A stretch of 64,000 bases of DNA from Gordonia araii NBRC 100433 (GTDB lineage Bacteria > Actinomycetota > Actinomycetes > Mycobacteriales > Mycobacteriaceae), in assembly GCF_000241265.1 (NCBI RefSeq), contig NZ_BAEE01000063.1, positions 124,001-188,000 of the forward strand, given 5' to 3'. Made by a program: the position numbers and the translations under genes. Under the pieces are notes generated by a model. That model saw only the letters and a program-made list of their open reading frames with translations, was not told the DNA's origin and did not search any database. How positions within the stretch are numbered: the first letter of the stretch is position 1; the number at the start of each line of letters is the position of its first letter. This document shows positions 54,869-64,000 of this stretch, in pieces.

Positions 54869-57800
54869 CTATTCGGCGGTGACCGAGCCGGTGCTGACCA
54901 GGTTCTGACCGCGCAACCGCTGCGAGATCACCGTGGTGATCCCGTCGCCGCGCATACTGACACCGTAGAGGGCGTCAGCGACCTCCATCGTCGGCTTCTG
55001 GTGCGTGATGACGATCAGTTGCGAGCGTTCGCGCAGCTGCTCGAACAGCCCGATCAGCCGTTGCAGATTGGTGTCGTCGAGCGCGGCCTCGACCTCGTCC
55101 ATCACGTAGAACGGTGACGGGCGGGCGCGGAAGATCGCGACGAGCATCGCGACGGCGGTCAAGGACTTCTCGCCGCCCGACAGGAGCGACAACCGCTTGA
55201 CCTTCTTGCCCGGCGGGCGCGCCTCGACCTCGACGCCGGTGGTCAGCATGTCCGACGGATCGGTGAGCACGAGCCGGCCCTCGCCGCCGGGGAACAGCTT
55301 GCCGAACACCTCGGAGAATTCGCGCTCGACGTCGGCATAGGCCTGCGCGAACACCTCCAGGATGCGGGCATCGACGTCTTCGACGACCTGCAGCAGGTCG
55401 GCACGCGCGGCTTTCACATCCTCCAGCTGGGCGGAGAGGAAGTTGTACCTCTCCTCCAGCGCGGCGAACTCCTCCAGCGCGAGGGGGTTGACCTTGCCGA
55501 GCGTGTTGAGGTCCTTCTGTGCCTGCTTGGCGCGGCGTTCCTGGGTGGCGCGGTCGTAGGGCATCGGCGCCGGGGCGACGACGAGTTCGCCCCGCGCCTT
55601 GGCCTCCTCGTATTCGGCGATCTCGAGCGACGACGGCGGCATCGGTACCTCGGGGCCGTACTCGGCGATGAGGTCCTCGGGCGTGATCGCGAACTGGTCG
55701 GCGATCTGCTCCTCGAGCTGCTCGATGCGCATCTGTGCCTGTGCCTTGGCCATCTCGTCGCGATGGACGGCGTCGCGCAAACCGTCGAACTGCGTAGTCA
55801 GCTGGGCGACCTGGGTCTTCAGCTCGACAACGGTCTCGCTGTGGCTGGCGCGCACCTGATCGAGATGGTCGCGGGCGGATTGCGCGTTGGCGACGGCTTC
55901 GGTCAGGCGGGCAGCGACGAGCGCGCCGGACTCGGCGACCGCGGTGGCCACCGTCGCGGCATGGCGACGGGCGGCATCGGCGCGACGAGCCCGTTCGCGG
56001 GATTCGCGCTCCTGCCGCGCGGTGCGACGCAGAGCATCGGCCCGGCCGCGGGCCGATGCCAGCCGTTCCTCGGCGGTGCGCAGCGCCAGGCGGGCCTCCA
56101 CTTCGGCCGAGCGGGCCTCGGAGACAGCCGTGGCCGCTTGGTCGCGCTTCCCGTCGTCGACGACGGCCATGTCGCCGTCCGCCGCGGGCTCCTCGCGCGC
56201 GATCCGCAATCGCTCGGACAGTTCGGCGAGCTTGGCGACCGTCTCGGCGTGGCCGCTCTCGGCGAGCTGGCGCTGGCGCGTCAACCGGTCGGCCTCGTCC
56301 TGCGCGGCGCGGATGTCTTGGCCGAGCCGGGCGAGCTGCTCGTAGGCTGCGCCCAACGACGAGTCCGACTCGTGCAGGGCGGCGAGGGCCTCCTCGGCGG
56401 CTTCACCGCGGTCGGACTGTTCGGTCAGCGCACCGGCCAGCGCCGCGCCGAGTTCTTCGGCCGTACGGTTCGCGCGGGCCAGTTCGGCGGTGGCGGCGTC
56501 GATGGCCGCCTGGACCTCCAGGCTCGACGTCCGGTGCGCCGTTCCACCCTCGACGGCGGCGGCCGAGATCCGGTCGCCTTCGGCTGTCGCGACGACGAGC
56601 TGCGGGTGTTCGGTCACCAGCCGGGTCGCGACGTCCGCGGCGTCCGCCACGTCGGCACCGAGCACCACCACGCCGTCGAGTAGCGTGTCGACCGCGCCGC
56701 GGATGGACGACGGGCAGGTGACCACCTCGCGCGCCCACCTGGCACCAGACGGCAGTTTCGCTCCGCTTGGCGCGGGCAGTGCGCGCAGCCCGCCGACGAG
56801 CAGGGCGGCCCGTCCGCCGTCGCCCGCTTTCAGGGAATGCAGTGCGCGCGCGGCCGCCAGTCCGTCCACGGTGGCGATCGCGTCGACGGCGGACCCGAGC
56901 GCACCCGCGACGGCGCTCTCGAATCCGGTCTCCACGGTGAGCAGGTCGGAGACCGGCGCCAAGAGGCCGTCGGTCGCCTGCTCCAGCAGCCAGGCGCCGC
57001 CGTCGTTGCGTTCGAGACCGACGGCGAGGGCGTCGATGCGCGCGGTGAGCGAGGCGATCTTCTGCTCGGCTTCGCGTTCTTGGGCGCGCAGCGAGTCGAC
57101 CCGCTCGTCGGCGGCGGTCGCGGCGGCCGTGCACCGCTCGTGATGTTCGTCGAGCCCCTGCTCCGCGGACTCCAGTTCGGCTACCGACGCCGACACGGTG
57201 TCCATCTCGGCCTGCGCCTTGGCCGCACGTTCGGCGGCCGAGGCGATCGCCGCCGACAGGCGTGCCGTTTCCGCGTCGACGGAGTCGGCGCGCGTAGTCA
57301 GGTTGGCGACTTCGCCCTCCAGGCGCGCGAGGCCTTCGCGACGGTCGGCGACGGCGGCCACGGCCGCGGCGTGCGCGCGTTCCACGGCGCTGGCATGCTC
57401 CTCGGCCGCGGCCAGGCGGGCCTTCACCTCGTCGAGGGTGGCGCCGGCTTGTTCGACCTGGGCGGCGAGTTCCTGCTCTTGTTCCGCGGCCCGGGCAGCC
57501 TGGGCTTCCAACTCGTCGGGGTCGGGTCCGCTCGCGACCGTCGTCGGGGTCGCGAGGTGCTTGCTGCGTTCGGAGGCGACGCGAATCGTCGCGTCGACGC
57601 GCTCGGCCAGGGCCGACAGCCGGAACCATCCCTGCCCCGCGGTCTGCGCCGCCGGTTCGATCTCGGCGAGCTGCGCCTCGTGGCCGGCCAGCTTCGCGGT
57701 CGCGGCGTCCAGGGCGGTGGTGACTTCTGCTTGCTGGCGGCGGATGGTGTCCTCAAGGGCGGTCTGCTCGGCCATCTCGGCGCGCCGCGCGACGAGATCG

Positions 57801-58495
57801 TCGGCAGCCAGGCGCAGACGCGCATCGCGCAGGTCGGCCTGGACAGTCGCGGCGCGGCGCGCGACCTCGGCCTGCCTGCCCAGCGGCTTGAGCTGGCGGC
57901 GCAACTCGCCGGTGAGGTCGGTCAGGCGCGCCAGATTCGCCTGCATCGAATCCAGTTTGCGGACGGCCTTTTCCTTGCGCTTGCGGTGCTTGAGCACACC
58001 GGCGGCCTCTTCGATGAACGCGCGGCGGTCCTCCGGGCGCGATTCGAGGATCGCGGCGAGTCGTCCCTGACCGACGATCACGTGCATCTCGCGTCCGATG
58101 CCGGAGTCGCTGAGCAGTTCTTGCACATCCATCAGCCGGCAGGACTCGCCGTTGATCTCGTACTCCCCCGCGCCGTCGCGGAACATGCGCCGGGTGATGG
58201 AGACTTCGGAGTAGTCGATGGGCAACGCGCCGTCGGAGTTGTCGATCGTGAGGGTGACCTCGGCGCGGCCGAGCGGCGGCCGACCCGAGGTTCCGGCGAA
58301 GATGACGTCTTCCATCTTCCCGCCGCGCAACGTCTTCGCACCCTGCTCGCCCATCACCCACGCCAGCGCGTCGACGACGTTCGATTTCCCCGACCCGTTG
58401 GGGCCCACCACACAGGTGATCCCGGGCTCGAAGCGCAGCGTCGTGGCCGACGCGAACGACTTGAACCCTTTCAGGGTGAGGGATTTCAGATGCAC
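54869..58495 (-). CDS. smc: Chromosome segregation protein SMC
   Basis: Condensin ATPase that organises and segregates the chromosome. The 1208-aa product has Walker [10 protein letters not shown] (residue 32), long coiled coils (about 170-500 and 680-1020), a hinge around residues 500-660 with [10 protein letters not shown], and the C-terminal head with signature [14 protein letters not shown] and Walker [15 protein letters not shown]. Length is typical. It is followed by ftsY after 10 nt and preceded by acyP by 19 nt. Confidence 0.97.
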   Translation of the reverse strand: MHLKSLTLKGFKSFASATTLRFEPGITCVVGPNGSGKSNVVDALAWVMGEQGAKTLRGGKMEDVIFAGTSGRPPLGRAEVTLTIDNSDGALPIDYSEVSITRRMFRDGAGEYEINGESCRLMDVQELLSDSGIGREMHVIVGQGRLAAILESRPEDRRAFIEEAAGVLKHRKRKEKAVRKLDSMQANLARLTDLTGELRRQLKPLGRQAEVARRAATVQADLRDARLRLAADDLVARRAEMAEQTALEDTIRRQQAEVTTALDAATAKLAGHEAQLAEIEPAAQTAGQGWFRLSALAERVDATIRVASERSKHLATPTTVASGPDPDELEAQAARAAEQEQELAAQVEQAGATLDEVKARLAAAEEHASAVERAHAAAVAAVADRREGLARLEGEVANLTTRADSVDAETARLSAAIASAAERAAKAQAEMDTVSASVAELESAEQGLDEHHERCTAAATAADERVDSLRAQEREAEQKIASLTARIDALAVGLERNDGGAWLLEQATDGLLAPVSDLLTVETGFESAVAGALGSAVDAIATVDGLAAARALHSLKAGDGGRAALLVGGLRALPAPSGAKLPSGARWAREVVTCPSSIRGAVDTLLDGVVVLGADVADAADVATRLVTEHPQLVVATAEGDRISAAAVEGGTAHRTSSLEVQAAIDAATAELARANRTAEELGAALAGALTEQSDRGEAAEEALAALHESDSSLGAAYEQLARLGQDIRAAQDEADRLTRQRQLAESGHAETVAKLAELSERLRIAREEPAADGDMAVVDDGKRDQAATAVSEARSAEVEARLALRTAEERLASARGRADALRRTARQERESRERARRADAARRHAATVATAVAESGALVAARLTEAVANAQSARDHLDQVRASHSETVVELKTQVAQLTTQFDGLRDAVHRDEMAKAQAQMRIEQLEEQIADQFAITPEDLIAEYGPEVPMPPSSLEIAEYEEAKARGELVVAPAPMPYDRATQERRAKQAQKDLNTLGKVNPLALEEFAALEERYNFLSAQLEDVKAARADLLQVVEDVDARILEVFAQAYADVEREFSEVFGKLFPGGEGRLVLTDPSDMLTTGVEVEARPPGKKVKRLSLLSGGEKSLTAVAMLVAIFRARPSPFYVMDEVEAALDDTNLQRLIGLFEQLRERSQLIVITHQKPTMEVADALYGVSMRGDGITTVISQRLRGQNLVSTGSVTAE

Positions 58496-58514
58496 GACGG
58501 TACAGACTACCTAT

Positions 58515-58799
58515 CTACCGCTCGACAAATCCGCGCAGTTCGCCGCGCGCCGCTTCGAATCTTTCGACGACGGTGTCGACGCGCCCCGGCGTATCGGGAC
58601 CCCGCAGGAAGGCCAGCAGCTGTTCGAGGTCGCCGCGCGGCCCCTCGGCGACCACGTGCACCCGGCCGTCGGCGAGGTTCGCGGCATAGCCGTCGAGTCC
58701 GAGTTCGAGTGCGCGCGACCGGGTTGACCAGCGAAATCCGACGCCCTGGACGTGCCCGTGCACGAAGGCGCTGAGCCGCTGTACCGGCGCGTCGGTCAT
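58515..58799 (-). CDS. acyP: Acylphosphatase
   Basis: Hydrolyses acylphosphates. The 94-aa product has the two active-site motifs VHGHVQGVGFRWSTRSRA (Arg) and GYAANLADGRVHVVAEG (Asn). The start is the ATG at 58799; the frame stays open further upstream but overlaps the OsmC gene. It lies 8 nt after OsmC and 19 nt before smc, in the same order as Rv2922A in M. tuberculosis. Confidence 0.93.
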   Translation of the reverse strand: MTDAPVQRLSAFVHGHVQGVGFRWSTRSRALELGLDGYAANLADGRVHVVAEGPRGDLEQLLAFLRGPDTPGRVDTVVERFEAARGELRGFVER

Positions 58800-58807
58800 C
58801 GTGGTCG

Positions 58808-59215
58808 TCAGTCCGTCTCGATCGCGAGGTTGACCTGGGTGCCGGCCTTCAAGGTGCGGCCGACCGTGCACGTCCGGTCGATCGCTCGCTGGGCGACGAC
58901 GAGCAGGCGCTTGGCCGCGTCGGCGTCGAGTTCGGACAGGTCGAGTTCGAGGACCTCGTCGAGCACCGGATAGGTCTCCGACTCCCGGTCGGCGTCGCCG
59001 CTGACGCGCACGGTCGCGTCGTAGTTGTCGCCGAGACGCCGTGCCAGCGGCACGTCCGACGCCATGCCCGAGCACGCGGCCAGGGCGATCTTGAGCAGCT
59101 CGCCCGGCGTAAACACGCCCTCGACGTCGTCCGACCCGATCTGCACACTCGCCCCGCGCGAGCTCTGCCCCACATAGCGCCGGGATCCGGTCCGCTGCAC
59201 CCACAGTTCAGTCAT
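58808..59215 (-). CDS. OsmC-family peroxiredoxin-like protein
   Basis: A 135-aa protein with two redox cysteines at the family positions: LAACSGMASDVPLARRL and IDRTCTVGRTLKAGTQV. OsmC/Ohr proteins reduce organic hydroperoxides with thiol cofactors; which peroxide is used here is unknown. The ATG at 59215 (MTELWVQRTG) fits the family; upstream in-frame sequence to 59284 is not conserved. It is the M. tuberculosis Rv2923c counterpart, where mutM follows directly; here a 3.4-kb insertion separates them. Confidence 0.9.
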   Translation of the reverse strand: MTELWVQRTGSRRYVGQSSRGASVQIGSDDVEGVFTPGELLKIALAACSGMASDVPLARRLGDNYDATVRVSGDADRESETYPVLDEVLELDLSELDADAAKRLLVVAQRAIDRTCTVGRTLKAGTQVNLAIETD

Positions 59216-59567
59216 GGTTCCATTCAACACGGTCGACGTGCCCGTTGATTCCGCAGCCGCGGAAGCGCTTGACATCGCGGCCATTCGGTATCACCCGACG
59301 GTCGCTACAGAGAAACGCATGGTTGTGCTGCACGTGTTGGACCGTTGAGCCGTCAGTCGTGGCGAGCCGTCGGACGGCGCGTCGACCTGTCCACGCCGGA
59401 GTTCGGGTTCCTGGCTGCGCCGTACAACGGCAGGCACGAGGGCGGCGACGCCTGGCTGCACGAATACGAGAAGCGAGGGATACACGGACCCCGGCCGACC
59501 AAATCTCGGAAGTTTCGGCGAGAGCCTCTCGTGCACGCCGAAGCGGTATACCTCGCGCCCGTCGACA
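59216..59567. other. Gene-poor stretch at the left edge of the insertion
   Basis: No convincing gene. One plus-strand frame (59345-59573) has an uninterrupted stretch with TPEFGFLAAPYNGRHEGG and HEYEKRGIHGPRPTKSR, which could be a remnant, but it lacks a ribosome binding site, a family match I recognise and a plausible start. Nothing else is visible here. Confidence 0.4.
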
Positions 59568-60293
59568 TCAGGGCGCAAGCCCGACGACGGCCTCCAGGTC
59601 TTCAAGTCCGGCCAAGTGCGCGGCTAGTTCGCTGCGTTCGGCTTCGGTAATAGGTACAGCGCGGGCGCGGGTAAGGGCATCGACCGCGGCGGTGGTGTCG
59701 TCGGTACGCATGGCGAGTTCGGCGCGGTAGGCCAACGCCTCGACCAACTCGGCGGCCGGTGCGCGATCACGCTCTCGGGCCAGCGTGGCGTCCAGGATCT
59801 TCGCCGCCTGCTGATTGTCGCCCTTGGAGTCGCCAAGCACGACGGCATTGTCCAGTGCCCTGGCCAGCATGCCGACCGTGGGTGCACCGGCACCGCCCAT
59901 ACCCGGGGACGAGAAGATCCGGATCCAGTTCCCGCCGGGGTCGATGACCGTGAACCCGGAGTGGTTGTCGGCATTCTTGCGTTTCCGTGGGCGGGTCATT
60001 CGCGGGATGCCGGAGATCAGGAGCTTGCCGTGGACCGCGCGCATGCCCGCGGCGAACGCCTCGAAGAGCTGCTTGGTGTCGGGCACAAGGACCACACAGC
60101 TGCCGTAGGAGTCCTCGGGCCTGAAGTCCGGCATGCCGAAGAACTGCAGCTGGAGGTCTTCTCGCTGCAGGCCCACGCACGGGTTCGGACGAACCTGGTG
60201 GTAGGTCCGGGTGAAGCCGAGCATGGTGTAGAACTCGACGATCTCGTCGATGGATCCACACGGAAGCAGCGGAACGGTTATCTCGTTGGCCAT
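59568..60293 (-). CDS. Glyoxalase/VOC-family protein with C-terminal helical extension
   Basis: A 241-aa protein. The N-terminal 140 residues form one VOC module (ITVPLLPCGSIDEIVEFYTMLGFTRTYHQV, in parts; FTVIDPGGNWIRIFSS), which normally binds a metal and a small substrate, for example in antibiotic resistance or dioxygenase-like chemistry. Residues 140-241 are an added helical part (DATLARERDRAPAAELVEALAYRAELAM). GGAG precedes the ATG. It lies 47 nt downstream of the PadR gene on the same strand and is probably its regulated partner. Confidence 0.82.
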   Translation of the reverse strand: MANEITVPLLPCGSIDEIVEFYTMLGFTRTYHQVRPNPCVGLQREDLQLQFFGMPDFRPEDSYGSCVVLVPDTKQLFEAFAAGMRAVHGKLLISGIPRMTRPRKRKNADNHSGFTVIDPGGNWIRIFSSPGMGGAGAPTVGMLARALDNAVVLGDSKGDNQQAAKILDATLARERDRAPAAELVEALAYRAELAMRTDDTTAAVDALTRARAVPITEAERSELAAHLAGLEDLEAVVGLAP

Positions 60294-60340
60294 GACATTG
60301 CTCCGTCTCGAAGGGGAAGGTTTCGCGGATGCCGCGGTCG

Positions 60341-60943
60341 CTACTCGGCCTGCTGTGCGGGGCTGCGGGTGGGGGAACCGGGCTCACCGGCCATGCAAAA
60401 TGCGCCCTCTTCCAAGCGGTTGATCAGCCGCCTAGTCCACTGGGCGCCGGTGTCAGCGGTCGCCAGCCACAGCGAGATGACTTCGCCCACCGGACCCCAG
60501 GCGTCCAGCTCCGTGTCCGCGGGCAGGTGTGCAGTGATACTGGTGCGCCAGTCGCGCATTGCGTCGGCTCGGGTACGCAGGACCTGCAGGGCCTGTCCAC
60601 GAGGCAAGTCTTCGATCAGGCCCACCGCAGCACACAGGACGTCCAGCCGCGGCTCGCGGTCGGCCAAAGCCTCGCGCAGAAGGCTGAGGTATTCCTGCTC
60701 CCCCTGGTCCGTCAGCTCGTATTCGATCCTCGGCGGGCCCCCGGCGACTGAAGGGTCCGCATCGGACGTCGCCGCCAGCAGGCCCTGTCCGGCCATGCTC
60801 TTGAGCGCGTGATACACCGAACCCGATGTGGCGGTGGACCACTCGTGTGCGCCCCAGGACTCCAAATCCGCGCGGATCTGGTAGCCGTGTGCGCGACCGC
60901 GCCTGCGCAGCGCTCCCAGGACCAGAAGTCGTACCGGCTTCAT
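60341..60943 (-). CDS. PadR-family transcriptional regulator
   Basis: A 200-aa regulator from the ATG at 60943 with GGAGGGGG in front. The winged helix spans about residues 1-90 (LLVLGALRRRGRAHGYQIRADLESWG), and the C-terminal PadR dimerisation part has ADREPRLDVLCAAVGLIEDLPRGQALQVL. PadR proteins repress genes for phenolic or drug detoxification. The perfect 30-bp palindrome just upstream and the downstream VOC gene make it a self-contained module. The ligand is unknown. Confidence 0.88.
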   Translation of the reverse strand: MKPVRLLVLGALRRRGRAHGYQIRADLESWGAHEWSTATSGSVYHALKSMAGQGLLAATSDADPSVAGGPPRIEYELTDQGEQEYLSLLREALADREPRLDVLCAAVGLIEDLPRGQALQVLRTRADAMRDWRTSITAHLPADTELDAWGPVGEVISLWLATADTGAQWTRRLINRLEEGAFCMAGEPGSPTRSPAQQAE

Positions 60944-60956
60944 CGAACCCCCTCCG

Positions 60957-61027
60957 CGTGCAGTAGCCAAATTTGGCTACTGCACGAAAGCCTACTCCGA
61001 ACCTCTGGGCTAGCCAAATTTGGTTAC
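60957..61027 (-). promoter_or_regulatory. PadR operators: a 30-bp perfect palindrome and a second imperfect copy
   Basis: 60957-60986 is a perfect 30-bp palindrome (core TAGCCAAATTTGGCTA). A second copy, CTAGCCAAATTTGGTTAC at 61010-61027, has one mismatch between its arms. Their centres are 47 bp apart. The first lies 14 bp before the PadR start, so it is the probable autoregulatory operator. Confidence 0.75.
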
Positions 61028-61180
61028 ACCGCGTCCCATGCCGCTGGATCGTCAACGAAGTGGTCGAGGAAGTCGGCCCGCAGGACATCGTGTTGTAGTC
61101 CACCACTCCGGGTTGTCCGCCGCCGCGAATACGCGTCCATGTAAGGGCTGTGAAGGATGTGGCGAATACGTTCCTAAGTG

Positions 61181-62611
61181 GGGACTGTCCGGATTTCGGT
61201 GTAACTGGCATTTGGTGAAATTTTCAGATGTTCTCGGCGGCGGGCATGCGGTCGGCGAAGGTGACGGCGAATGCGTTGAGCGCGGGTTTCCACCGCATCG
61301 TCCATCGTGCCTGGCCGGTGCCTTTGGGGTCTAGGGACCTCACGACGAGGTAGAGCGTTTTCATCGCCGCCTGCTCGGTCGGGAAGTGGCCCTTGGCGGT
61401 GACCGCGCGGCGGAACCGGGCGTTGAGCGATTCGATCGCGTTGGTCGAACACAGCACTCGGCGGATCTCGACGTCGTAGTCCAGGAACGGGATGAACTGC
61501 TCCCAAGCATCGCGCCACAGCCGTGGTATCGCCGGATAGGGTTTGCCCCATTTCTCTTCGAACTCCTCAAACGCCGCCCACGCCGCCGCCGCACTGGGGG
61601 CGGTGTAGATCGGTTTGAGGTCCCGGGCGATGTGGTCCCAGTACTTGCGGGAGGCATACCGGAACGTGCCCCGGATCAGGTGAATGATGCAGGTTTGCAC
61701 CTTCGCCAGGGGGAACACCGCGTTCGCCGAATCGGGGAGCCCTGTGAGACCATCGCACACCAGGAAGAACACATCGGCCACGCCACGGTTCTTGATCTCG
61801 GCCAGCACACTCATCCAGTACTTCGCTGACTCGCCGTGCCCATCGGTACCGGCCCAGATACCCAGCACGTCGCGCCGACCAGTCAGGTCGACCCCGATCG
61901 CGGCGTAGAACGGCCGGTTCCCGACCTGCCCGTCACGCACCTTGATGTAGATGGCGTCGATGAAGATCGCCGCATACACCGGCAGCAGTGGCCGGCTGGT
62001 CCAGTCAGCCATCTCCGCCACGACCCGGTCGGTGATCACACTGATGCGGTCCTTAGACAGCGAGGCACCGTAGACCTCGGCGAAGTGCGCCGAGATCTCC
62101 CCGGTCGACAGGCCCTTGGCATACAGCGACAACACGATCGTGTCGACCTCGCCCAGGCGGCGTTGACGCTTCTTGACGATCTGCGGGGCAAACGAACCGT
62201 CCCGATCGCGGGGCACCTCAATGCTCACCGGACCGGCATTGTCAGTGAGCACCGTCTTCGATCGCGTGCCGTTGCGCGAGTTACCACCGTTACGGCCGGC
62301 CACAGAATGTTTGTCATAACCGAGATGCTCGGTCATCTCCTCATCCAACGCCGTCTCCAGCACCGTCTTGGTGAGTTGCTTGAGGAGCCCGTCCGGGCCG
62401 GTCACATCATCCCCGCGGGCCCGCGCAGCGGCCACGAGCTGACGCAGTGCCGCCTCCTGATCGGCAGCACCAACCGCCGCCAGATCGTCGTTCTGCTGGC
62501 TGGACTTCTTCATCGACGAACCCATGCCCGTCAGTTTCTCGGCCATCATGACCTTCCCCGCCGATCCTCACCGGCGTGTCGGGCCAGTTACACCGTTCCC
62601 CGGACACTCCC
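61181..62611 (-). mobile_element. IS256-family insertion sequence
   Basis: A 1431-bp element with terminal inverted repeats: outer GGGACTGTCCGG at the left and, in reverse complement, GGGAGTGTCCGG at the right, and inner CGGTGTAACTGGC in both. It carries one transposase gene. I do not see the 8-9 bp target duplication expected for IS256-type insertions (left flank CCTAAGTG, right flank AGGCAAGC). The element ends 40 bp before the mutM stop. Confidence 0.88.
61224..62549 (-). CDS. IS256-family transposase
   Basis: A 441-aa MULE/IS256-type transposase with N-terminal DNA-binding region (LLKQLTKTVLETALDEEMTEHLGYDKH) and DDE catalytic core: IFIDAIYIKVRDGQ (Asp), VFFLVCDGLTGLPD (Asp) and CSTNAIESLNARFRR (Glu). 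The catalytic residues appear intact, so the element may be active. AAGGT precedes the tandem ATG start. It fills most of the IS. Confidence 0.95.
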   Translation of the reverse strand: MMAEKLTGMGSSMKKSSQQNDDLAAVGAADQEAALRQLVAAARARGDDVTGPDGLLKQLTKTVLETALDEEMTEHLGYDKHSVAGRNGGNSRNGTRSKTVLTDNAGPVSIEVPRDRDGSFAPQIVKKRQRRLGEVDTIVLSLYAKGLSTGEISAHFAEVYGASLSKDRISVITDRVVAEMADWTSRPLLPVYAAIFIDAIYIKVRDGQVGNRPFYAAIGVDLTGRRDVLGIWAGTDGHGESAKYWMSVLAEIKNRGVADVFFLVCDGLTGLPDSANAVFPLAKVQTCIIHLIRGTFRYASRKYWDHIARDLKPIYTAPSAAAAWAAFEEFEEKWGKPYPAIPRLWRDAWEQFIPFLDYDVEIRRVLCSTNAIESLNARFRRAVTAKGHFPTEQAAMKTLYLVVRSLDPKGTGQARWTMRWKPALNAFAVTFADRMPAAENI

Positions 62612-62650
62612 AGGCAAGCCGGGTCGGCGAGGTGACGCAGCACGAAGCGG

Positions 62651-63559
62651 TCAAGCAAGCGAAGGGGCGCGGCTTCGAGTGCCCCGGTGTGGCGGACGCT
62701 GGCACTTCGGGCAGTAGAAGGAGCTGCGGTTCATAAACGATTCCCGCCGCAGCAGCGAACCACAGCGATAACACGGCTGGCCCTCGCGTCCGTACGCGTT
62801 CAGGGCGCGCGCGAAATAGCCCGATTCGCCGTTGACATTGACGTACAGCTCGTCGAAGGACGTTCCGCCGACTGCGAGCGCAGCATCCATCACGTCACGA
62901 GCATGCTGCAACAACTCGACCAGCTTGGCCCGACTGATCGAGTCGGTGAGGCGCGTTCCGCGCAGGCGGGCACGCCACAGCGCCTCGTCGGCGTAGATGT
63001 TGCCGATCCCCGACACGACGGTCTGGTCGAGCAGCACCCGCTTGACTTCGGTGTGCTTGCGCCGCATCACGGCCGCGACAAGGCCCGCGTCGTATACCTC
63101 GTCGAACGGGTCGGGGGCGATGTGCGCGACAACCGATGGCACGGATCGAGCGGTGTCGTGGACATCGGGCACCAGGTCATCGACCTGCCAGCCGCCGAAG
63201 GTGCGCTGGTCGACGAACAGGAACCCGCGGTCGCTCAGCCGAGCAGCAATCCGCAGATGCTTCCCGTCGGACGATTCGTCGTCGTCGACGATCCGCAACT
63301 GCCCGCTCATGCCGAGATGGATGACGAGCGCTTCGTCGACGGCGCCGGTCGCGTCGGCGAGATCGAGCCACAGATACTTGCCGCGCCGGCGGGCAGCTAC
63401 CGCAGTCTTGCCACGCAGACGCCCGATCAGCTCCGGCGCGCCGCCGGTCTGCCGCCGCACCGCCCGGTCGTGGCGCACGGCGACGTCGGTGAAGGTCTGG
63501 CCGACGACATGTTTCTCGACGCCGAGACGGACGGTCTCGACCTCGGGGAGTTCAGGCAC
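62651..63559 (-). CDS. mutM: Formamidopyrimidine-DNA glycosylase
   Basis: Removes 8-oxoguanine and Fapy lesions. The product is 302 aa from the GTG at 63559 (mature N-terminus [12 protein letters not shown], catalytic Pro). Other features: [15 protein letters not shown] region, [18 protein letters not shown], and the zinc finger [24 protein letters not shown]. The last 15 residues ([15 protein letters not shown]) are longer than usual; the IS element begins 40 bp after the stop. The GTG start overlaps the rnc stop. Confidence 0.95.
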   Translation of the reverse strand: MPELPEVETVRLGVEKHVVGQTFTDVAVRHDRAVRRQTGGAPELIGRLRGKTAVAARRRGKYLWLDLADATGAVDEALVIHLGMSGQLRIVDDDESSDGKHLRIAARLSDRGFLFVDQRTFGGWQVDDLVPDVHDTARSVPSVVAHIAPDPFDEVYDAGLVAAVMRRKHTEVKRVLLDQTVVSGIGNIYADEALWRARLRGTRLTDSISRAKLVELLQHARDVMDAALAVGGTSFDELYVNVNGESGYFARALNAYGREGQPCYRCGSLLRRESFMNRSSFYCPKCQRPPHRGTRSRAPSLA

Positions 63560-64000
63560 TCGTCTCCTCGCCCGCTCCCGCGCCCGACCGGGCATCGAGG
63601 GCCCGCCACGCCTCTTGGGCCGCCACCTGTTCGGCTTCCTTCTTGGAGCGGCCGATTCCGGTGCCCAACTCCTCGCCGCCGACGACCGCGGTCGCGGTGA
63701 ACTCCTTGTCGTGGTCGGGGCCGGTGGAGCTGATCAGGTAGGCCGGGGGGCCCAGTGACCGCGCCGCGGACAACTCCTGCAGCGAGGTCTTCCAATCCAG
63801 TCCGGCACCAAGGCGTCCGGCATCGGCGACGGCGTCGCTGAACAGGCCTAGGATCACCGCCTCGGTCGGCTCGAACCCATGCTCCAGATAGACGGCACCC
63901 AGGAGGGCCTCCATCCCGTCCGCGAGAATGCTGTCCTTGTCTCGGCCCCCGGTCATCTCCTCGCCGCGGCCCAGGTACAGATGGCGGCCGAGCCCGCCCG
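63552..64000 (-). CDS. rnc: Ribonuclease III (5' part outside window)
   Basis: Double-stranded RNA endonuclease. The visible C-terminal 149 residues include the end of the nuclease domain ([39 protein letters not shown], in parts, with the catalytic Asp/Glu) and the dsRNA-binding domain ([24 protein letters not shown] ... [19 protein letters not shown], in parts). The frame is open to the window edge. The stop overlaps the mutM start (GTGCCTGA), giving an rnc-mutM pair as in M. tuberculosis. Confidence 0.95.
   Translation of the reverse strand, partial: GGLGRHLYLGRGEEMTGGRDKDSILADGMEALLGAVYLEHGFEPTEAVILGLFSDAVADAGRLGAGLDWKTSLQELSAARSLGPPAYLISSTGPDHDKEFTATAVVGGEELGTGIGRSKKEAEQVAAQEAWRALDARSGAGAGEETSA

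Noticed and set aside
59345-59650. Small plus-strand gene in the insertion
   Set aside because: No ribosome binding site, no family match and antisense overlap with the VOC gene; recorded only as a possible remnant.
61181-62611. 8-bp target site duplication flanking the IS256 element
   Set aside because: Left flank CCTAAGTG and right flank AGGCAAGC do not match, nor do shifted versions by one base.

Overview
The window is high-GC DNA from a mycolic-acid actinobacterium (order Mycobacteriales). The order of conserved genes follows the Mycobacterium tuberculosis block from about Rv2850c to Rv2925c: Mg-chelatase, mqo, map, PBP lipoprotein, GNAT, ispG, rip1, dxr, rlmN, cdsA, frr, pyrH, tsf, rpsB, M23, xerC, siderophore reductase, dprA, comM, yraN, DUF2469, rnhB, lepB, rplS, trmD, rimM, KH protein, rpsP, amidohydrolase, ffh, glnD, glnB, amt, ftsY, smc, acyP, OsmC, mutM, rnc. 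The overall content (13E12-type HNH gene, many TetR regulators, lone Mg-chelatase, cobQ inside the block) is most like Gordonia or a close relative. The genus is an inference from recalled synteny, not from a search.

Layout. 1-9.3 kb: Mg/Co-chelatase-like ATPase, malate:quinone oxidoreductase, two alpha/beta hydrolases, cobQ, map and a penicillin-binding lipoprotein. 9.3-11.6 kb: TetR regulator, the truncated start of an acyl-CoA synthetase (FadD17-like) running into a SnoaL-like gene, and a zinc-ribbon protein of unknown role. 11.6-16.1 kb: GNAT protein, ispG, the rip1 site-2 protease and dxr (two MEP-pathway enzymes around the intramembrane protease). 16.1-21.8 kb is mostly accessory: DUF2631 protein, a DUF222/HNH (13E12) gene with a LexA-type box, rlmN, a Pro-rich membrane protein, and a TetR/oxidoreductase pair with two palindromic operators. 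21.8-26.1 kb: cdsA-frr-pyrH and tsf-rpsB. 26.2-29.2 kb: M23 peptidase, VanX-like dipeptidase, xerC and a siderophore-interacting reductase. 29.3-36.4 kb is accessory: a membrane-anchored beta-propeller protein, an ECF sigma factor with a frame-shifted tail and its YCII partner, a TetR/esterase pair, an ECF sigma factor with SnoaL tail, and a mycothiol-dependent-type protein. 36.4-44 kb: dprA-comM-yraN-DUF2469-rnhB-lepB, rplS and trmD-rimM-khpA-rpsP, almost all overlapping or closely spaced on the minus strand. 44-51 kb: amidohydrolase, ffh, glnD-glnB-amtB. 51.2-53.6 kb: a MerR-HEAT regulator, a HEAT protein and a GyrI-like protein. 53.6-59.2 kb: ftsY, smc, acyP, OsmC. 59.2-62.6 kb: an insertion relative to the conserved order, with a glyoxalase-like gene, a PadR regulator with a 30-bp perfect palindrome, and an IS256-family element. 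62.6-64 kb: mutM and rnc (cut by the window edge).

The most unusual signal is a family of short tandem repeats (22-bp, 22-bp and 21-bp periods) at three separate intergenic sites. Each begins at or within a few bases of the stop codon of the upstream gene (cobQ, the MDMPI-like gene, the amidohydrolase), and in each the transcript-sense core GTGCCCA recurs once per unit. Other points: two GlnR-type boxes 32 bp apart upstream of amtB; a LexA-type box on the promoter of the 13E12 gene; a MerR-HEAT/HEAT/GyrI-like cluster; probable leaderless starts where a TANNNT -10 lies 7-8 nt before the start codon; and two decayed genes (the fadD remnant and the sigma-factor tail).
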